Notes under the pieces: generated by a model | The model's input: only the letters and a program-made list of their open reading frames with translations | What the model was told of the DNA's origin: nothing | Database searches by the model: none | Made by a program: the position numbers and the translations under genes | Assembly: GCA_963837715.1 (NCBI GenBank) | Contig: CAWIOF010000002.1 | Span: forward strand, 372,001 to 436,000 | Reading direction: 5' to 3' | Origin: JANYLB01 sp963837715 | GTDB taxonomy: Bacteria; Actinomycetota; Acidimicrobiia; IMCC26256; JANYLB01 | DNA length: 64,000 bases | Shown: one piece after another, positions 52,079 through 60,080 of the stretch | How positions within the stretch are numbered: the first letter of the stretch is position 1 | Layout: each line of letters begins with the position of its first letter

Positions 52079-52095
52079 GGCGTTATGTGAACGCC
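52079..52095. promoter_or_regulatory. Inverted repeat, candidate TetR operator of the MMPL operon
   Basis: GGCGTT (52079-52084), ATGTG, AACGCC (52090-52095), perfect 6-bp arms with a 5-bp spacer, 35 bp upstream of the MMPL start. The surrounding bases are relatively AT-rich for this genome, as expected at a promoter. Confidence 0.5.
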
Positions 52096-52184
52096 GCTAA
52101 CCCTGATCCATCGAAGCTCACTTGTCACCATGACGTCGGTCACAGCCTGGGCCCACTCGGCGTGTGTCGAAAACTGCTCTCGCG

Positions 52185-53033
52185 TCATCGGCCTGCGAGG
52201 TAGGCCTTGATTCCGTCGACGATGCCTCTCGCCTGGACGGCGCGAAAGGCGGGATCGGCGAGAAGGGCTGCGTCAGTCGGGTTTCGCATGTTGCCCGTCT
52301 CGATGAACACCTTGGGGACGCGGGAGAGGTTGAGGCCCCCGAGGTCGCTGCGCTGATCGAGGCCGTCGGTCCCAAGGTAGGTGGCGAAGGGCATCGCCGT
52401 CGCGGCCTGGTACGACGTGCGGATGTCCAGTGCGAGGCGATGTGAGTCGGCGGCGATCATGTCGGTGTAGCCCGGGATCGATGCCGGTTCGATGAGATGG
52501 AAGCCGCGCCCCGTCTCGGGTCCACCGTCGGCGTGGATCGAGACCGCGACGTCGGCAGCCGCGCGGTTGCCGATCGAAGCGCGCTCGTCGATACAAGGCC
52601 CGACGCCTTCGTTGTCTGTCCGAGTCAGAACGACGGTGGCACCTTGCGCTCGGAGCAGGTCCACCGCGAGGAGAGCGACGTCGAGGTTGTACTCGGATTC
52701 GGTGTACCCCGTGTCCATCTGCGTTCCTGTGGTGTCGCACCCGCGTTCTTGGGTGACGATGTCGACGGGACGGTTGATCTCATCGGGGTGGCTTCCATTC
52801 GCGCCGTTGTGGCCCGGATCGATGAGCACGACGCGATCGGCGAGAGCGAGGAGGGGAGGAGGAACGGTGATCGGGGATGGCGGAACGATCGTCGTGGAAG
52901 TCGACGACCCCGACGCACCGGTGGGTGCATCGGGCGTAGCTCTTGCCCGGTGCACCTCACCACCGGCATTCGAGCCGCTGCACGCTCCGAGGAGGATCGC
53001 AGCGATGCCGATCATCGCCAACCTGCACTTCAT
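52185..53033 (-). CDS. N-acetylmuramoyl-L-alanine amidase (amidase_3) lipoprotein
   Basis: 282 residues. Signal with lipobox (IAAILLGACSG), then a Pro/Ser/Thr linker to about residue 60. Amidase_3 zinc and catalytic residues: LIDPGHNGANG (His), GYTESEYNLDVAL (Glu), VAVSIHADGG (His) and KVFIETGNMRNPTDAAL (catalytic Glu). It cleaves the bond between muramic acid and L-Ala in peptidoglycan, on the outer face of the membrane. ATG 53033. It lies 11 bp after the zinc-ribbon membrane protein gene on the same strand, so they may share a transcript. Confidence 0.93.
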   Translation of the reverse strand: MKCRLAMIGIAAILLGACSGSNAGGEVHRARATPDAPTGASGSSTSTTIVPPSPITVPPPLLALADRVVLIDPGHNGANGSHPDEINRPVDIVTQERGCDTTGTQMDTGYTESEYNLDVALLAVDLLRAQGATVVLTRTDNEGVGPCIDERASIGNRAAADVAVSIHADGGPETGRGFHLIEPASIPGYTDMIAADSHRLALDIRTSYQAATAMPFATYLGTDGLDQRSDLGGLNLSRVPKVFIETGNMRNPTDAALLADPAFRAVQARGIVDGIKAYLAGR

Positions 53034-53044
53034 CGCTTCACGCT

Positions 53045-53929
53045 TCAGAAGGTCCCGGGGTCCCAGGTCGGTTGACCGTACTGTTCCGCAACGGGGTTGA
53101 ACGCATCGACGAACGCCTGTTTCGCACGAGATGCTTCGCCGTCCTCGGCGAGCGCGTCGCTGTACGACGAGTAGTACGTCGGCGCGGAGTACGGACACCA
53201 GTAGTAGTTGCTGTAGTAGCCCCAGTCGTCGTAGAGCCAGTCCATCCAGCCCTGGTAGTAGATGTCGGCTTGCACCGAGTGATTGATTGCTTCCTGCAAG
53301 AGCGCGCGGAGTTCCGCGGCCTGGGCGTTTCCAGCGGGAAGCGACATGCCGGCCAACTCGCTCAGCACGCTGTTGCGGTTGCCGATCACCTCGCGAATCT
53401 TGATCGACGCCTCGTTCGGTTGGATCCCGCAGCCGTTCTTCACCCGCTCCACGAGCGTCCCGACGTCGCCTCTCCCGGCGGCAGAGTGGTCGAGGATCGT
53501 CTCGAGGCTGAGCACGAACCCCCGCATGGCCTCGTCGTCGGCGGCAGCATTCGCCGCCGCCGCGGCGGCGGCATCCGCTTCTGCTTTCTGAGCCGCGGTC
53601 GTGGCCGACGATGACGCTTGAGGCTTGCCACCGGATCCGCGTGACGAAGCCTTCGACGAGTCGCCGCCGCCTACGGCGACACCGACACCGATGGCAGCTG
53701 CGAGGAGCACGATGACACCGACGCTGATTCCGGCCACCAGCCACCCGCGATGTCCCGACGGCGACGCAGCGGTTTCGGTTGGCTCAGAGTCTGGTTGGTC
53801 GGGCTCGTCGACCGGTGTCGCGACGGTTGCCGGGTCTCCGCCGCTCGTCGGGGTCTCTGCGCCGCACTGGGAGCAGAACTTTGCTCCGTCGGTTGCGGCA
53901 ACACCGCAGCTGCTGCAGAACATGGCCAC
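53045..53929 (-). CDS. Zinc-ribbon membrane protein with Tyr/Trp-rich C-terminus
   Basis: 294 residues. A cytoplasmic zinc ribbon (CSSCGVAATDGAKFCSQCG, residues 5-23) leads to an acidic linker, one TM segment (WLVAGISVGVIVLLAAAIGVGVA), and an Ala-rich helical stretch with possible coiled coil (QKAEADAAAAAAANAA). A helical extracytoplasmic domain follows (LVERVKNGCGIQPNEASIKI). Near residues 225-260 it is extremely aromatic (YYQGWMDWLYDDWGYYSNYY). I do not recognise the C-terminal domain. Neighbourhood with a cell-wall amidase suggests an envelope role. ATG 53929 or 53923. Confidence 0.78.
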   Translation of the reverse strand: MAMFCSSCGVAATDGAKFCSQCGAETPTSGGDPATVATPVDEPDQPDSEPTETAASPSGHRGWLVAGISVGVIVLLAAAIGVGVAVGGGDSSKASSRGSGGKPQASSSATTAAQKAEADAAAAAAANAAADDEAMRGFVLSLETILDHSAAGRGDVGTLVERVKNGCGIQPNEASIKIREVIGNRNSVLSELAGMSLPAGNAQAAELRALLQEAINHSVQADIYYQGWMDWLYDDWGYYSNYYWCPYSAPTYYSSYSDALAEDGEASRAKQAFVDAFNPVAEQYGQPTWDPGTF

Positions 53930-53960
53930 CCCTCGGGTCGCTCCTCCGCGAGGAGACGAC

Positions 53961-53988
53961 CGATTAGTCGTTTCCGCGCTATCGGCAA
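53961..53988 (-). promoter_or_regulatory. Possible promoter of the zinc-ribbon/amidase pair
   Basis: On the minus strand, TTGCCG (53988-53983) and TAATCG (53966-53961) are separated by 16 bp, ahead of the ATG at 53929. A CTCCTC..GAGGAG inverted repeat (53941-53955) between them and the start could mask the ribosome site. The match is modest. Confidence 0.3.
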
Positions 53989-54041
53989 CGTAGAGGTGGC
54001 CTTGAGAAAATTAGCCGATCTGTGTGGAATCGCGGCCGCGA

Positions 54042-54821
54042 TCAGTCGGCGATGTCGATGATGACCGGGGTGTGGTCGCTCGGCTGCTTGCCCTTGCGGG
54101 CGTTGCGGTCGACGACCGCCCAGGTCACACGCTCGGCGACCGGAGGGGTGGCGAGGACCAGGTCGATCCGCATCCCGCGGTGCTGGTGGAAGTCGCCGCG
54201 GCGGTAATCCCAGTAGCTGTAGAGCTTCTCGTCGGGATACATCGCGCGGAACGTGTCGACGAAGCCCCACTCCTCGAGCTTGCGGACCCTTTCCCGCTCG
54301 GGTTCGGTCACGTGCGTCGCGCCCTCGAACGCCTTCGTCGACCAGACGTCGCGATCGTCGGGCGCGACGTTGAAGTCGCCGAGCACGACAACCGGATCGT
54401 TCGGGGAGTACGTCGCCGCGATCCAGTCGTGCAACACGTCGAGCCAGGCGAGCTTGCGCTCGTAGAACTCCGTACCGACCTCACGACCGTTCGGCACGTA
54501 CACGCTGATCACGTTGACGCCGCCGCAGTTCGCCGCGACGAGCCGCGCGTCGCCCTCGTAGGGATCGATCGACTCGGCGTCGAACCCGGTCGTGACGTTC
54601 TCGATGCCGACGCGGGAGAGGATCGCGACACCGTTCCACTGGTTGTGACCGTGCGGCGCGCTCTCGTAGCCGAGCGCGGAGAACGCCATCGTCGGGAAGT
54701 TCTTGTCGGCGAGCTTCGTCTCTTGCAGGCAGAGTACGTCGGTGTCGGCGTAGCCGAGCCACTCCTCGACGCGGGGGAGACGGGCCTTCAGCGAGTTGAC
54801 GTTCCAGGTCGCGATCCGCAT
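54042..54821 (-). CDS. xth: Exodeoxyribonuclease III
   Basis: 259 residues, the standard length. MRIATWNVNSLKARLPRV; LQETKLADKNFP with the metal-binding Glu; NGVAILSRVG; YVPNGREVG; VVLGDFNVAPDDRDVW (Asp/Asn catalytic pair); MRIDLVLATPPVAER; and the C-terminal SDHTPVIID with catalytic Asp-His. It is an AP endonuclease and 3'-5' exonuclease in base-excision repair. Every active-site residue expected of the EEP fold is present. ATG 54821 is only 4 bp downstream of the phosphotransferase stop. Confidence 0.95.
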   Translation of the reverse strand: MRIATWNVNSLKARLPRVEEWLGYADTDVLCLQETKLADKNFPTMAFSALGYESAPHGHNQWNGVAILSRVGIENVTTGFDAESIDPYEGDARLVAANCGGVNVISVYVPNGREVGTEFYERKLAWLDVLHDWIAATYSPNDPVVVLGDFNVAPDDRDVWSTKAFEGATHVTEPERERVRKLEEWGFVDTFRAMYPDEKLYSYWDYRRGDFHQHRGMRIDLVLATPPVAERVTWAVVDRNARKGKQPSDHTPVIIDIAD

Positions 54822-54825
54822 GGGG

Positions 54826-56238
54826 TCAAACGTACCCGGGGTTCGCGACCGCGAGCTTGGCCCCGACCGACGCCCGCAACATGTCGACGACGTCGTCGCG
54901 CCGGTCGTCGAGTGCGCCGGACCGGATCGACGCGGCGAGCTCGCGCATGAGGTCGGTCACCGGCGCGTCGTGACCGAGCAGCCCCGAGAGTCGTTCACGC
55001 TCCTCGGCGTCGAGCGTCGGGCCCAGCCTCGCTTCCCGCTCGAGCATCCCCAACGCGTTCACCGCCACCCGGGTGTGGAACGCCACCCGTCCTTCGACCG
55101 CCGGCATCACGTCGCGCTCCAGGAACTCCCGCACCGCTTCGAGCAGCTCCGCTGCCGTCGGCCGGTCCTGCGTCGCCGCGAATCGCCCGTCACCGACGAG
55201 GCCTGCACCGTGAGTCCCGGAATCCGGGACCGACGGTGCAGACGTCGTCGGTGCGGCGGGCGCGAGGAGGTCGAGGAGGTCCCATTCGGTCTCGCAGACG
55301 CGGCGGCCGAGGATGGCGAGCTCGACGGAGCGGACCAGGCCGTTGAGATGCGTGAAGCACTGCAGCTCACAGATCGCACCCCACTTCAGGGTGCCCATGG
55401 TCTCCCAGTAGCGGAGGGAGTCGAGGTCGACGTCGTCACCGCCGCCGGCGCGGTAGCCGGCGAGCAGGTCGTCGACGGAGCCGAACCCGCCTGCACGTCG
55501 GTCGACGTTGCCGAACCGCCACGACTTCACGCACAGCCACCCGAGGTCCTCGACCGGGTCGCCGAGGTGGGCGAGCTCCCAGTCGAGCACCGAACGGATC
55601 CCCTCGGGGCCCACGATGAAGTTGCCGTTGCGGAAGTCGCCGTGCACGAGCCGGGGCCGGTCGGGAACTGCCGGAGCGTTCGCATCGAGCCACCGCAGCG
55701 CGAGTTCGAACACCGGGTGGGGCTCGTGGAACCCGTCGAGCAGGGCTCGGTACTGCGCGATCTGGTCCTGGGCACCCTGGACCGGCAACGCGGGAAGCGT
55801 GCCCGTGTCGACGGCGTGGATGCGCGCCGCGATCTCGCCGCACTGGTGGGCCATGCCGACTCGCGCCATGGAGTAGTCGTCGTCGCGCAGGATCTTACGG
55901 GGGATCGTCTCGCCGTCGATCCGGTCCATCACGAAGCCCGCACCGATCGCGTCGTCGGGCTCGAGGAGGAATCGCACGCCGGGTGCAGGGACCCCCGCCG
56001 CCCCCGCGGCCCGCACGAGCTCGAACTCGGTGTGGCGGTCGCTCGATCCGATGGTGTTCGATCCCGGATCCCGCCGGAGCACGAGTGCGGTGCGCGCCCC
56101 GGCGCCGTTCACCGCATCGAACGACCACGTCTCGCGCGAGGCGCCGCCCGACAGTCGCCGTAGGCCCTCGACCGACACGGGCTCACCGAGCCGGCGCGAC
56201 GACACTCCTGCGAGCGCTTCCGGGTCGATGCGGGCCAT
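54826..56238 (-). CDS. APH-family phosphotransferase with C-terminal DUF6285
   Basis: 470 residues in two domains. Residues about 1-350 are an aminoglycoside-phosphotransferase-like kinase: LRRLSGGASRETWSF, ALVLRRDPGS (Lys position replaced by Arg), LVHGDFRNGNFIVG (Brenner catalytic loop), SVLDWELAHLGDP (metal Asp). Residues about 380-470 are DUF6285 (TAAELLEAVREFLERDVMP, AFHTRVAVNALGMLERE). These proteins usually sit with acyl-CoA dehydrogenases and are thought to act on CoA-linked or lipid substrates rather than antibiotics. The linker between domains carries an in-frame DNA palindrome (55204-55240). Confidence 0.9.
   Translation of the reverse strand: MARIDPEALAGVSSRRLGEPVSVEGLRRLSGGASRETWSFDAVNGAGARTALVLRRDPGSNTIGSSDRHTEFELVRAAGAAGVPAPGVRFLLEPDDAIGAGFVMDRIDGETIPRKILRDDDYSMARVGMAHQCGEIAARIHAVDTGTLPALPVQGAQDQIAQYRALLDGFHEPHPVFELALRWLDANAPAVPDRPRLVHGDFRNGNFIVGPEGIRSVLDWELAHLGDPVEDLGWLCVKSWRFGNVDRRAGGFGSVDDLLAGYRAGGGDDVDLDSLRYWETMGTLKWGAICELQCFTHLNGLVRSVELAILGRRVCETEWDLLDLLAPAAPTTSAPSVPDSGTHGAGLVGDGRFAATQDRPTAAELLEAVREFLERDVMPAVEGRVAFHTRVAVNALGMLEREARLGPTLDAEERERLSGLLGHDAPVTDLMRELAASIRSGALDDRRDDVVDMLRASVGAKLAVANPGYV
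55204..55240. repeat. 37-bp imperfect palindrome inside the phosphotransferase gene
   Basis: Outer arms TGCACCGT (55204-55211) / ACGGTGCA (55233-55240) and a perfect inner palindrome TCCCGGA-A-TCCGGGA (55215-55229). It lies in the Pro/Ser/Gly-rich linker between the kinase and DUF6285 domains. Confidence 0.7.
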
Positions 56239-56251
56239 ACCGGCCCGGACG

Positions 56252-57580
56252 CTACTTCGCGGGAGGACAGGTCACGCCGGCGAGCGAGATGTCGGTGCAG
56301 ATCGTCGAACGGGCGACCTTCCAGGTCCCGTCGACCAGCACCGCTCCGCCGACCCGACCCGGGAACTGGTTCGCCCAGTTCGCCACCGCGATGTCGTAGC
56401 GCACGCTCGCAGTCGTCGGGCTGGTGAAGACCACGTCGGTCACCGTCGCGGACGCGCCGGCGACCTGGTCGCCGTATCCGGCGGCCGTGATCTGATCCGG
56501 AGCGATCCCGGTCGGCGCTTCCTGGTACTGCGACTTCTCCTCGGGGCTCTTCGTGCCGTCGTAGGAGACCGAGTACGCGAGCTCGATGGCGGCGCGGGCC
56601 GCGGTGGGGTCGGCCGGTTGCTCGCCCGGTTCAGGGAGCGGCTGGTCGGGCATCGGGAGCACACGCGAGGCGCACATCCCTGCGACGGCGGAGCCGGACG
56701 CCGACGATGAGACGGATGAGCTCGAGTTCGAGCTGACACCTGCTCCGCCGCTCGACGACTCGAGCCGGAGGACCGAAGTCGATTGGTCGGAGGAGACCGA
56801 TCCGCTCGACCCGGTTGCCGAACCACCGAAGCCGGGGGTCAGGTCGACGGACTGCACGACCGACCCGTCGTCCGCGAGGGCCTCGACCGTGCCGCCTGCG
56901 GCCGACGGATCAGCGACCTGGCTCGCAAGGAGCACCACACCGTCGATCGGTCTCATCTCGTCGGTGATCCCGCCTGGGAACGAAGCCCGCACGCGCGTGA
57001 TGTTCCCGCTCACGGTTGCGATGACCCATCGGGCCGGCGCCGCCTCCTCGACACCGAACATGCCCCAGCTCGTCTCCGAGACGGGAACATCCGGGTCGAC
57101 GGCCGACGCCGTGGCCACGGCCCCCGACGCGACCGTCACCGCCGCTTCGGTCGACAGCTCACCTGTGACCACTGCGGTGGGAACGACCATGTCGATGCAC
57201 TCGGGGGCGGTGGGGCAGTCGACTGCGGGGCCACCGACGCAGCCCACCGGTTCGGGGACGGGCATCGCAGCCGCCAGGTGGGACCGGTACGCGCGAATCG
57301 TGACTCCGTCGGCGGTGGTGCGGAAGAACAGCTTGTCGAGGGGCGTACCGAACCCGAACGCGACCGAGGATCGCGCCGTGTCACCGACACCCATCTTCGT
57401 TTCCCTCCCAACGGTCCCGCCCCCGACCGCGACATCACCACCCCCGTCGTCCCGCGCGGTCCCGATTGCGAAGCCGGCGAGGGGGCCGGCGATCAGCGCG
57501 ACGACGAGCCCGGCGGTGAGGAGCCGACGAGTGCGGCGGTCGCGGGCTGCGTCGGGCGCGGTCACGTCTTCGATGCTCAT
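56252..57580 (-). CDS. Exported or membrane-anchored Ser-rich protein of unknown function
   Basis: 442 residues. Cytoplasmic Arg/Asp-rich start, one TM or signal segment (LLTAGLVVALIAGPLAGFAIG, about residues 20-40), then a large extracytoplasmic region. This has three Cys in about 110-130 (VGCVGGPAVDCPTAPECID), a region containing SETSWGMFGVEEAAPARW, and a Gly/Ser-rich low-complexity stretch (about 255-300). The C-terminal domain (AARAAIELAYSVSYDG; VFTSPTTASVRYDIAVANW; GTWKVARSTIC) looks NTF2/SnoaL-like. I do not recognise the family. ATG 57580. No gene is evident in the 174 bp upstream of it. Confidence 0.75.
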   Translation of the reverse strand: MSIEDVTAPDAARDRRTRRLLTAGLVVALIAGPLAGFAIGTARDDGGGDVAVGGGTVGRETKMGVGDTARSSVAFGFGTPLDKLFFRTTADGVTIRAYRSHLAAAMPVPEPVGCVGGPAVDCPTAPECIDMVVPTAVVTGELSTEAAVTVASGAVATASAVDPDVPVSETSWGMFGVEEAAPARWVIATVSGNITRVRASFPGGITDEMRPIDGVVLLASQVADPSAAGGTVEALADDGSVVQSVDLTPGFGGSATGSSGSVSSDQSTSVLRLESSSGGAGVSSNSSSSVSSSASGSAVAGMCASRVLPMPDQPLPEPGEQPADPTAARAAIELAYSVSYDGTKSPEEKSQYQEAPTGIAPDQITAAGYGDQVAGASATVTDVVFTSPTTASVRYDIAVANWANQFPGRVGGAVLVDGTWKVARSTICTDISLAGVTCPPAK

Positions 57581-57754
57581 CGTTCGACGTCCTTTCGGAG
57601 CTGGTCTGCATCGGGGGACTCGAACGGTTCTCGGACCACCAGCGGTTCCCCCACGTCCAGTAGACGCCTCACCGGGCCGATTCGTTGCACGCCTTGGAGC
57701 GATTCGCCCGGAGACTCGCTCGAAGCAGACCGTGGGGGTCGGCCCGAGGGCAGC

Positions 57755-58066
57755 TCAGGGCCCTTCGACGGGGATCGCGACGGCGTCCCCGCCGCCGAGG
57801 ACCCCGGGCACCCTGATGTCGAGGACGCCGTCGGCGAGCCAGGCCGACACGTCGCCGGGGGTCGTGCCGGCCGGCACCGATGCCGCGTGCGCAACGACGC
57901 TCGAGGAGCGCTGCCGTGAGGTGCCCGAGCCGGTGTCGACTGTGTGCTCCGCCCGCACCCGGACCCGGCCGCCGTCGACGACGATCGAGACCTCGTCGGG
58001 CCGGAGCCCCGGGCACACGATCCGCAGGGTCAGCCGCGATCCGTCGTTCTGCTCCTCGATCTGCAC
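57755..58066 (-). CDS. Hsp20/alpha-crystallin-like small protein
   Basis: About 103 residues matching a bare alpha-crystallin domain: LRIVCPGLRPDEVSIVVDGG, VRVRAEHTVD, and AWLADGVLDIRVPGV, the family's conserved A-x-x-x-x-G-V/L-L motif. Long N- and C-terminal arms are missing, so it may be a minimal chaperone or a CS-domain protein. GTG 58066 is the likeliest start but has no strong ribosome site. It lies 20 bp after the DUF7064-like gene on the same strand. Confidence 0.68.
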   Translation of the reverse strand: MQIEEQNDGSRLTLRIVCPGLRPDEVSIVVDGGRVRVRAEHTVDTGSGTSRQRSSSVVAHAASVPAGTTPGDVSAWLADGVLDIRVPGVLGGGDAVAIPVEGP

Positions 58067-58086
58067 GACGTCGGGTCCCGATCCGC

Positions 58087-59100
58087 TCAGCCGGCGACGC
58101 CGACGGGTTGCCCGTCGACGATCTGGTCGAGGTACTCGGAGAGCCCGTATCCGGTGCGGCCGTTCCACCGCCATTCCGTCATGCCCTCGGAGATCCGGGT
58201 GACGAGCTGCTCGCCCTCCGGACTCGTCCGCCGGTTCCGCAACGGGATGAGGTTCAGCACCGTGCCCTCGATCTCGTAGGTGTCGTCGCCCGCACGCGCG
58301 ACGGCGCGGATCTCGCGGTGGTACGAGTCGGAGCCTTCCCAGTCGGTGTTGATCTCGCAGGAGTCGAGGTGACGGTAGGCGCCGTGCTCGTACACGACGC
58401 CGCCGATGCGGCGCCCACCTTCGCGGTTGGCGATGATCGACAGCACGAACCCGGCGTCGTCGCCGAAGTTGATGGTGAGCCAGCGGTACCAGAACGGGGC
58501 TTGCCAGAAGCGAGGGCCCCACGAGTGGTCACGCAGGCCGAAGCCGTCGATCTCCCACTCCTCGTCGCCCACGGAGATCACGCCGCGCGCACCGACGTGC
58601 TGCTCGTAGTGACCGCGTGCGAACCCGCCGGAGAGGTCCTCGGTGAGCGGCGAGCCGTCGTCGTTCACGGGCTCGCCGCCGAACGCGGGGACGAGCCCCC
58701 GGTACTCGAGCTCCACGGTGCTGTCGACCCACGGGTTCTCGGTGAACGCCTTGCGGGGGTTCGCCATCTGGATCGGCTCGTCGAGCAGCACGACCTTGCC
58801 CCGGTACGACACGTGCAACGCCTCGAAGGGCTCGATCACCTCGAAGCGCATGCCGCCGGCGTCGAAGGTGTCGTTGGTGGTGATCTCCGGTCGGCTGAAC
58901 ATGAACCCGACCCGACCGTCGGGCAGGTAGAGGCACGTCGTCATCTCCGCGTAGCCCTCGTTGGCCCGGTTGCCGAGGCGGCAGAACCCCCCGATCCGGC
59001 CCTTCGGATCGAACACGTTGAAGTACATGCTCTCGTTGAAGTTGGTGGCTTCCTCGAGTGGGTGGGTGTACTCGTCGGAGGGGTCTAGGCGCAGCTTCAT
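58087..59100 (-). CDS. DUF7064/CrtC-like lipocalin-fold protein
   Basis: 337 residues of mainly beta structure. NFNESMYFNVFDPKGRIGGF, RLGNRANEGYAEMTTCLYL, ENPWVDSTVELEYRGL, GHYEQHVGARGVISVG, and FGLRDHSWGPRFWQAPFWYRW are typical of the DUF7064/DUF7065 hydroxyneurosporene-synthase-like families. The DHSWGPR motif is a hallmark and likely lies in the ligand pocket. Relatives bind or hydrate hydrophobic isoprenoids or lipids; the role here is unknown. ATG 59100. It is divergent from the SMP-30 gene. Confidence 0.78.
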   Translation of the reverse strand: MKLRLDPSDEYTHPLEEATNFNESMYFNVFDPKGRIGGFCRLGNRANEGYAEMTTCLYLPDGRVGFMFSRPEITTNDTFDAGGMRFEVIEPFEALHVSYRGKVVLLDEPIQMANPRKAFTENPWVDSTVELEYRGLVPAFGGEPVNDDGSPLTEDLSGGFARGHYEQHVGARGVISVGDEEWEIDGFGLRDHSWGPRFWQAPFWYRWLTINFGDDAGFVLSIIANREGGRRIGGVVYEHGAYRHLDSCEINTDWEGSDSYHREIRAVARAGDDTYEIEGTVLNLIPLRNRRTSPEGEQLVTRISEGMTEWRWNGRTGYGLSEYLDQIVDGQPVGVAG

Positions 59101-59156
59101 GGGCGCATTCGACTCGCTCCTTGCGCACAGGGCAAGCCCGCGACTCGAATGCCGAG

Positions 59157-60080
59157 ATGGCGGAGATCACGGAGATCGCGAGTGGCCTGGAGTTCCCCGA
59201 GGGGCCGGTGTGGATGCCCGACGGCACCGTGTTGTGTGTCGAGCTGCGACGCCGCACCGTCGACCGGATCCATCCCGACGGCCGGATCGAGACGATCGCC
59301 GAACCGGGCGGCAGCCCCAACGGCCTGGCGATCGGGCCCGACGGTGCCGCGTACGTGTGCAACAGCGGCGGCTGGGCGTTCCACGAGCTGATGGGCTTCG
59401 TGATCACCGCGCTGCAGCAACCCGACGACTACTCGGGCGGGCGGGTCGAGCGCGTCGACCTCGCGACCGGTGAGGTCACCGTGCTCTACACCGAGTGCGC
59501 CGGAAACCCGCTGTGGGGCCCGAACGACCTCGTCTTCGACGCCGACGGAGGCATGTGGTTCACCGACCACGGCAAGATCCACGCGCGCTCGAAGACGCAC
59601 GGCGGCGTCTACTACGCGCAGCCCGACGGCTCGTCGATCGACGAAGTGATCTACCCGCTCGACGCGCCGAACGGCATCGGACTCTCACCCGACGGCAGCC
59701 GCCTCTATGTCGCCGAGACGCACACCGGGCGGGTCTTCGAATGGGGTGTCACCGGTCCGGGTCGAATCGAGAAGTTGAACCCCGCGTCGGAGCACGGCGG
59801 CAACCTCCTGTTCGGCGCCGGGAACTTCCAGCTGTTCGACTCGCTCGCAGTCGACGGCGGCGGGAACGTCGTGGTCGGCACGCTCGCCCACAACGCGGGG
59901 CTCACCGTGCTCTCCCCCGATGGCGCGACGGTCGAACAGGTCTCGCTGCCCGATCCGCTCGTCACCAACGTCTGCTTCGGGGGCGACGACCTCACGACCG
60001 CGTTCGTCACCCTGTCGGCCACCGGCAAGCTCGCGTCCCTCCCGTGGCCGCGACCGGGCCTCGCCCTCGCGTTTCCCTAG
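59157..60080 (+). CDS. SMP-30/gluconolactonase-family hydrolase
   Basis: 307 residues, a six-bladed propeller lactonase. Metal ligands are visible: FPEGPVWMPDG (Glu), GSPNGLAIGPDGAAYVCN (Asn), GPNDLVFDADGGMWFTDHG (Asn), and APNGIGLSPDGSRLYVAETH plus FDSLAVDGGGNVVVG (Asp). It hydrolyses lactones of sugars or other compounds. ATG 59157 (MAEITEIASGLEFPEGP) starts exactly at the family N-terminus. Its TAG stop overlaps the GTG of the following membrane protein (TAGTG). Confidence 0.92.
   Translation: MAEITEIASGLEFPEGPVWMPDGTVLCVELRRRTVDRIHPDGRIETIAEPGGSPNGLAIGPDGAAYVCNSGGWAFHELMGFVITALQQPDDYSGGRVERVDLATGEVTVLYTECAGNPLWGPNDLVFDADGGMWFTDHGKIHARSKTHGGVYYAQPDGSSIDEVIYPLDAPNGIGLSPDGSRLYVAETHTGRVFEWGVTGPGRIEKLNPASEHGGNLLFGAGNFQLFDSLAVDGGGNVVVGTLAHNAGLTVLSPDGATVEQVSLPDPLVTNVCFGGDDLTTAFVTLSATGKLASLPWPRPGLALAFP

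Noticed and set aside
57577..57754. A small minus-strand gene between the Hsp20-like and Ser-rich protein genes
   Set aside because: The frame ends in an ATGA overlap, which is suggestive, but its upstream part is an out-of-frame reading of the Hsp20-like gene and no start lies in the 174-bp gap.
56586..58202. A 538-codon plus-strand frame opposite the Ser-rich exported protein
   Set aside because: Ser/Arg/Pro-rich with no motif; the minus strand has a TM segment, Cys cluster and structured ends.
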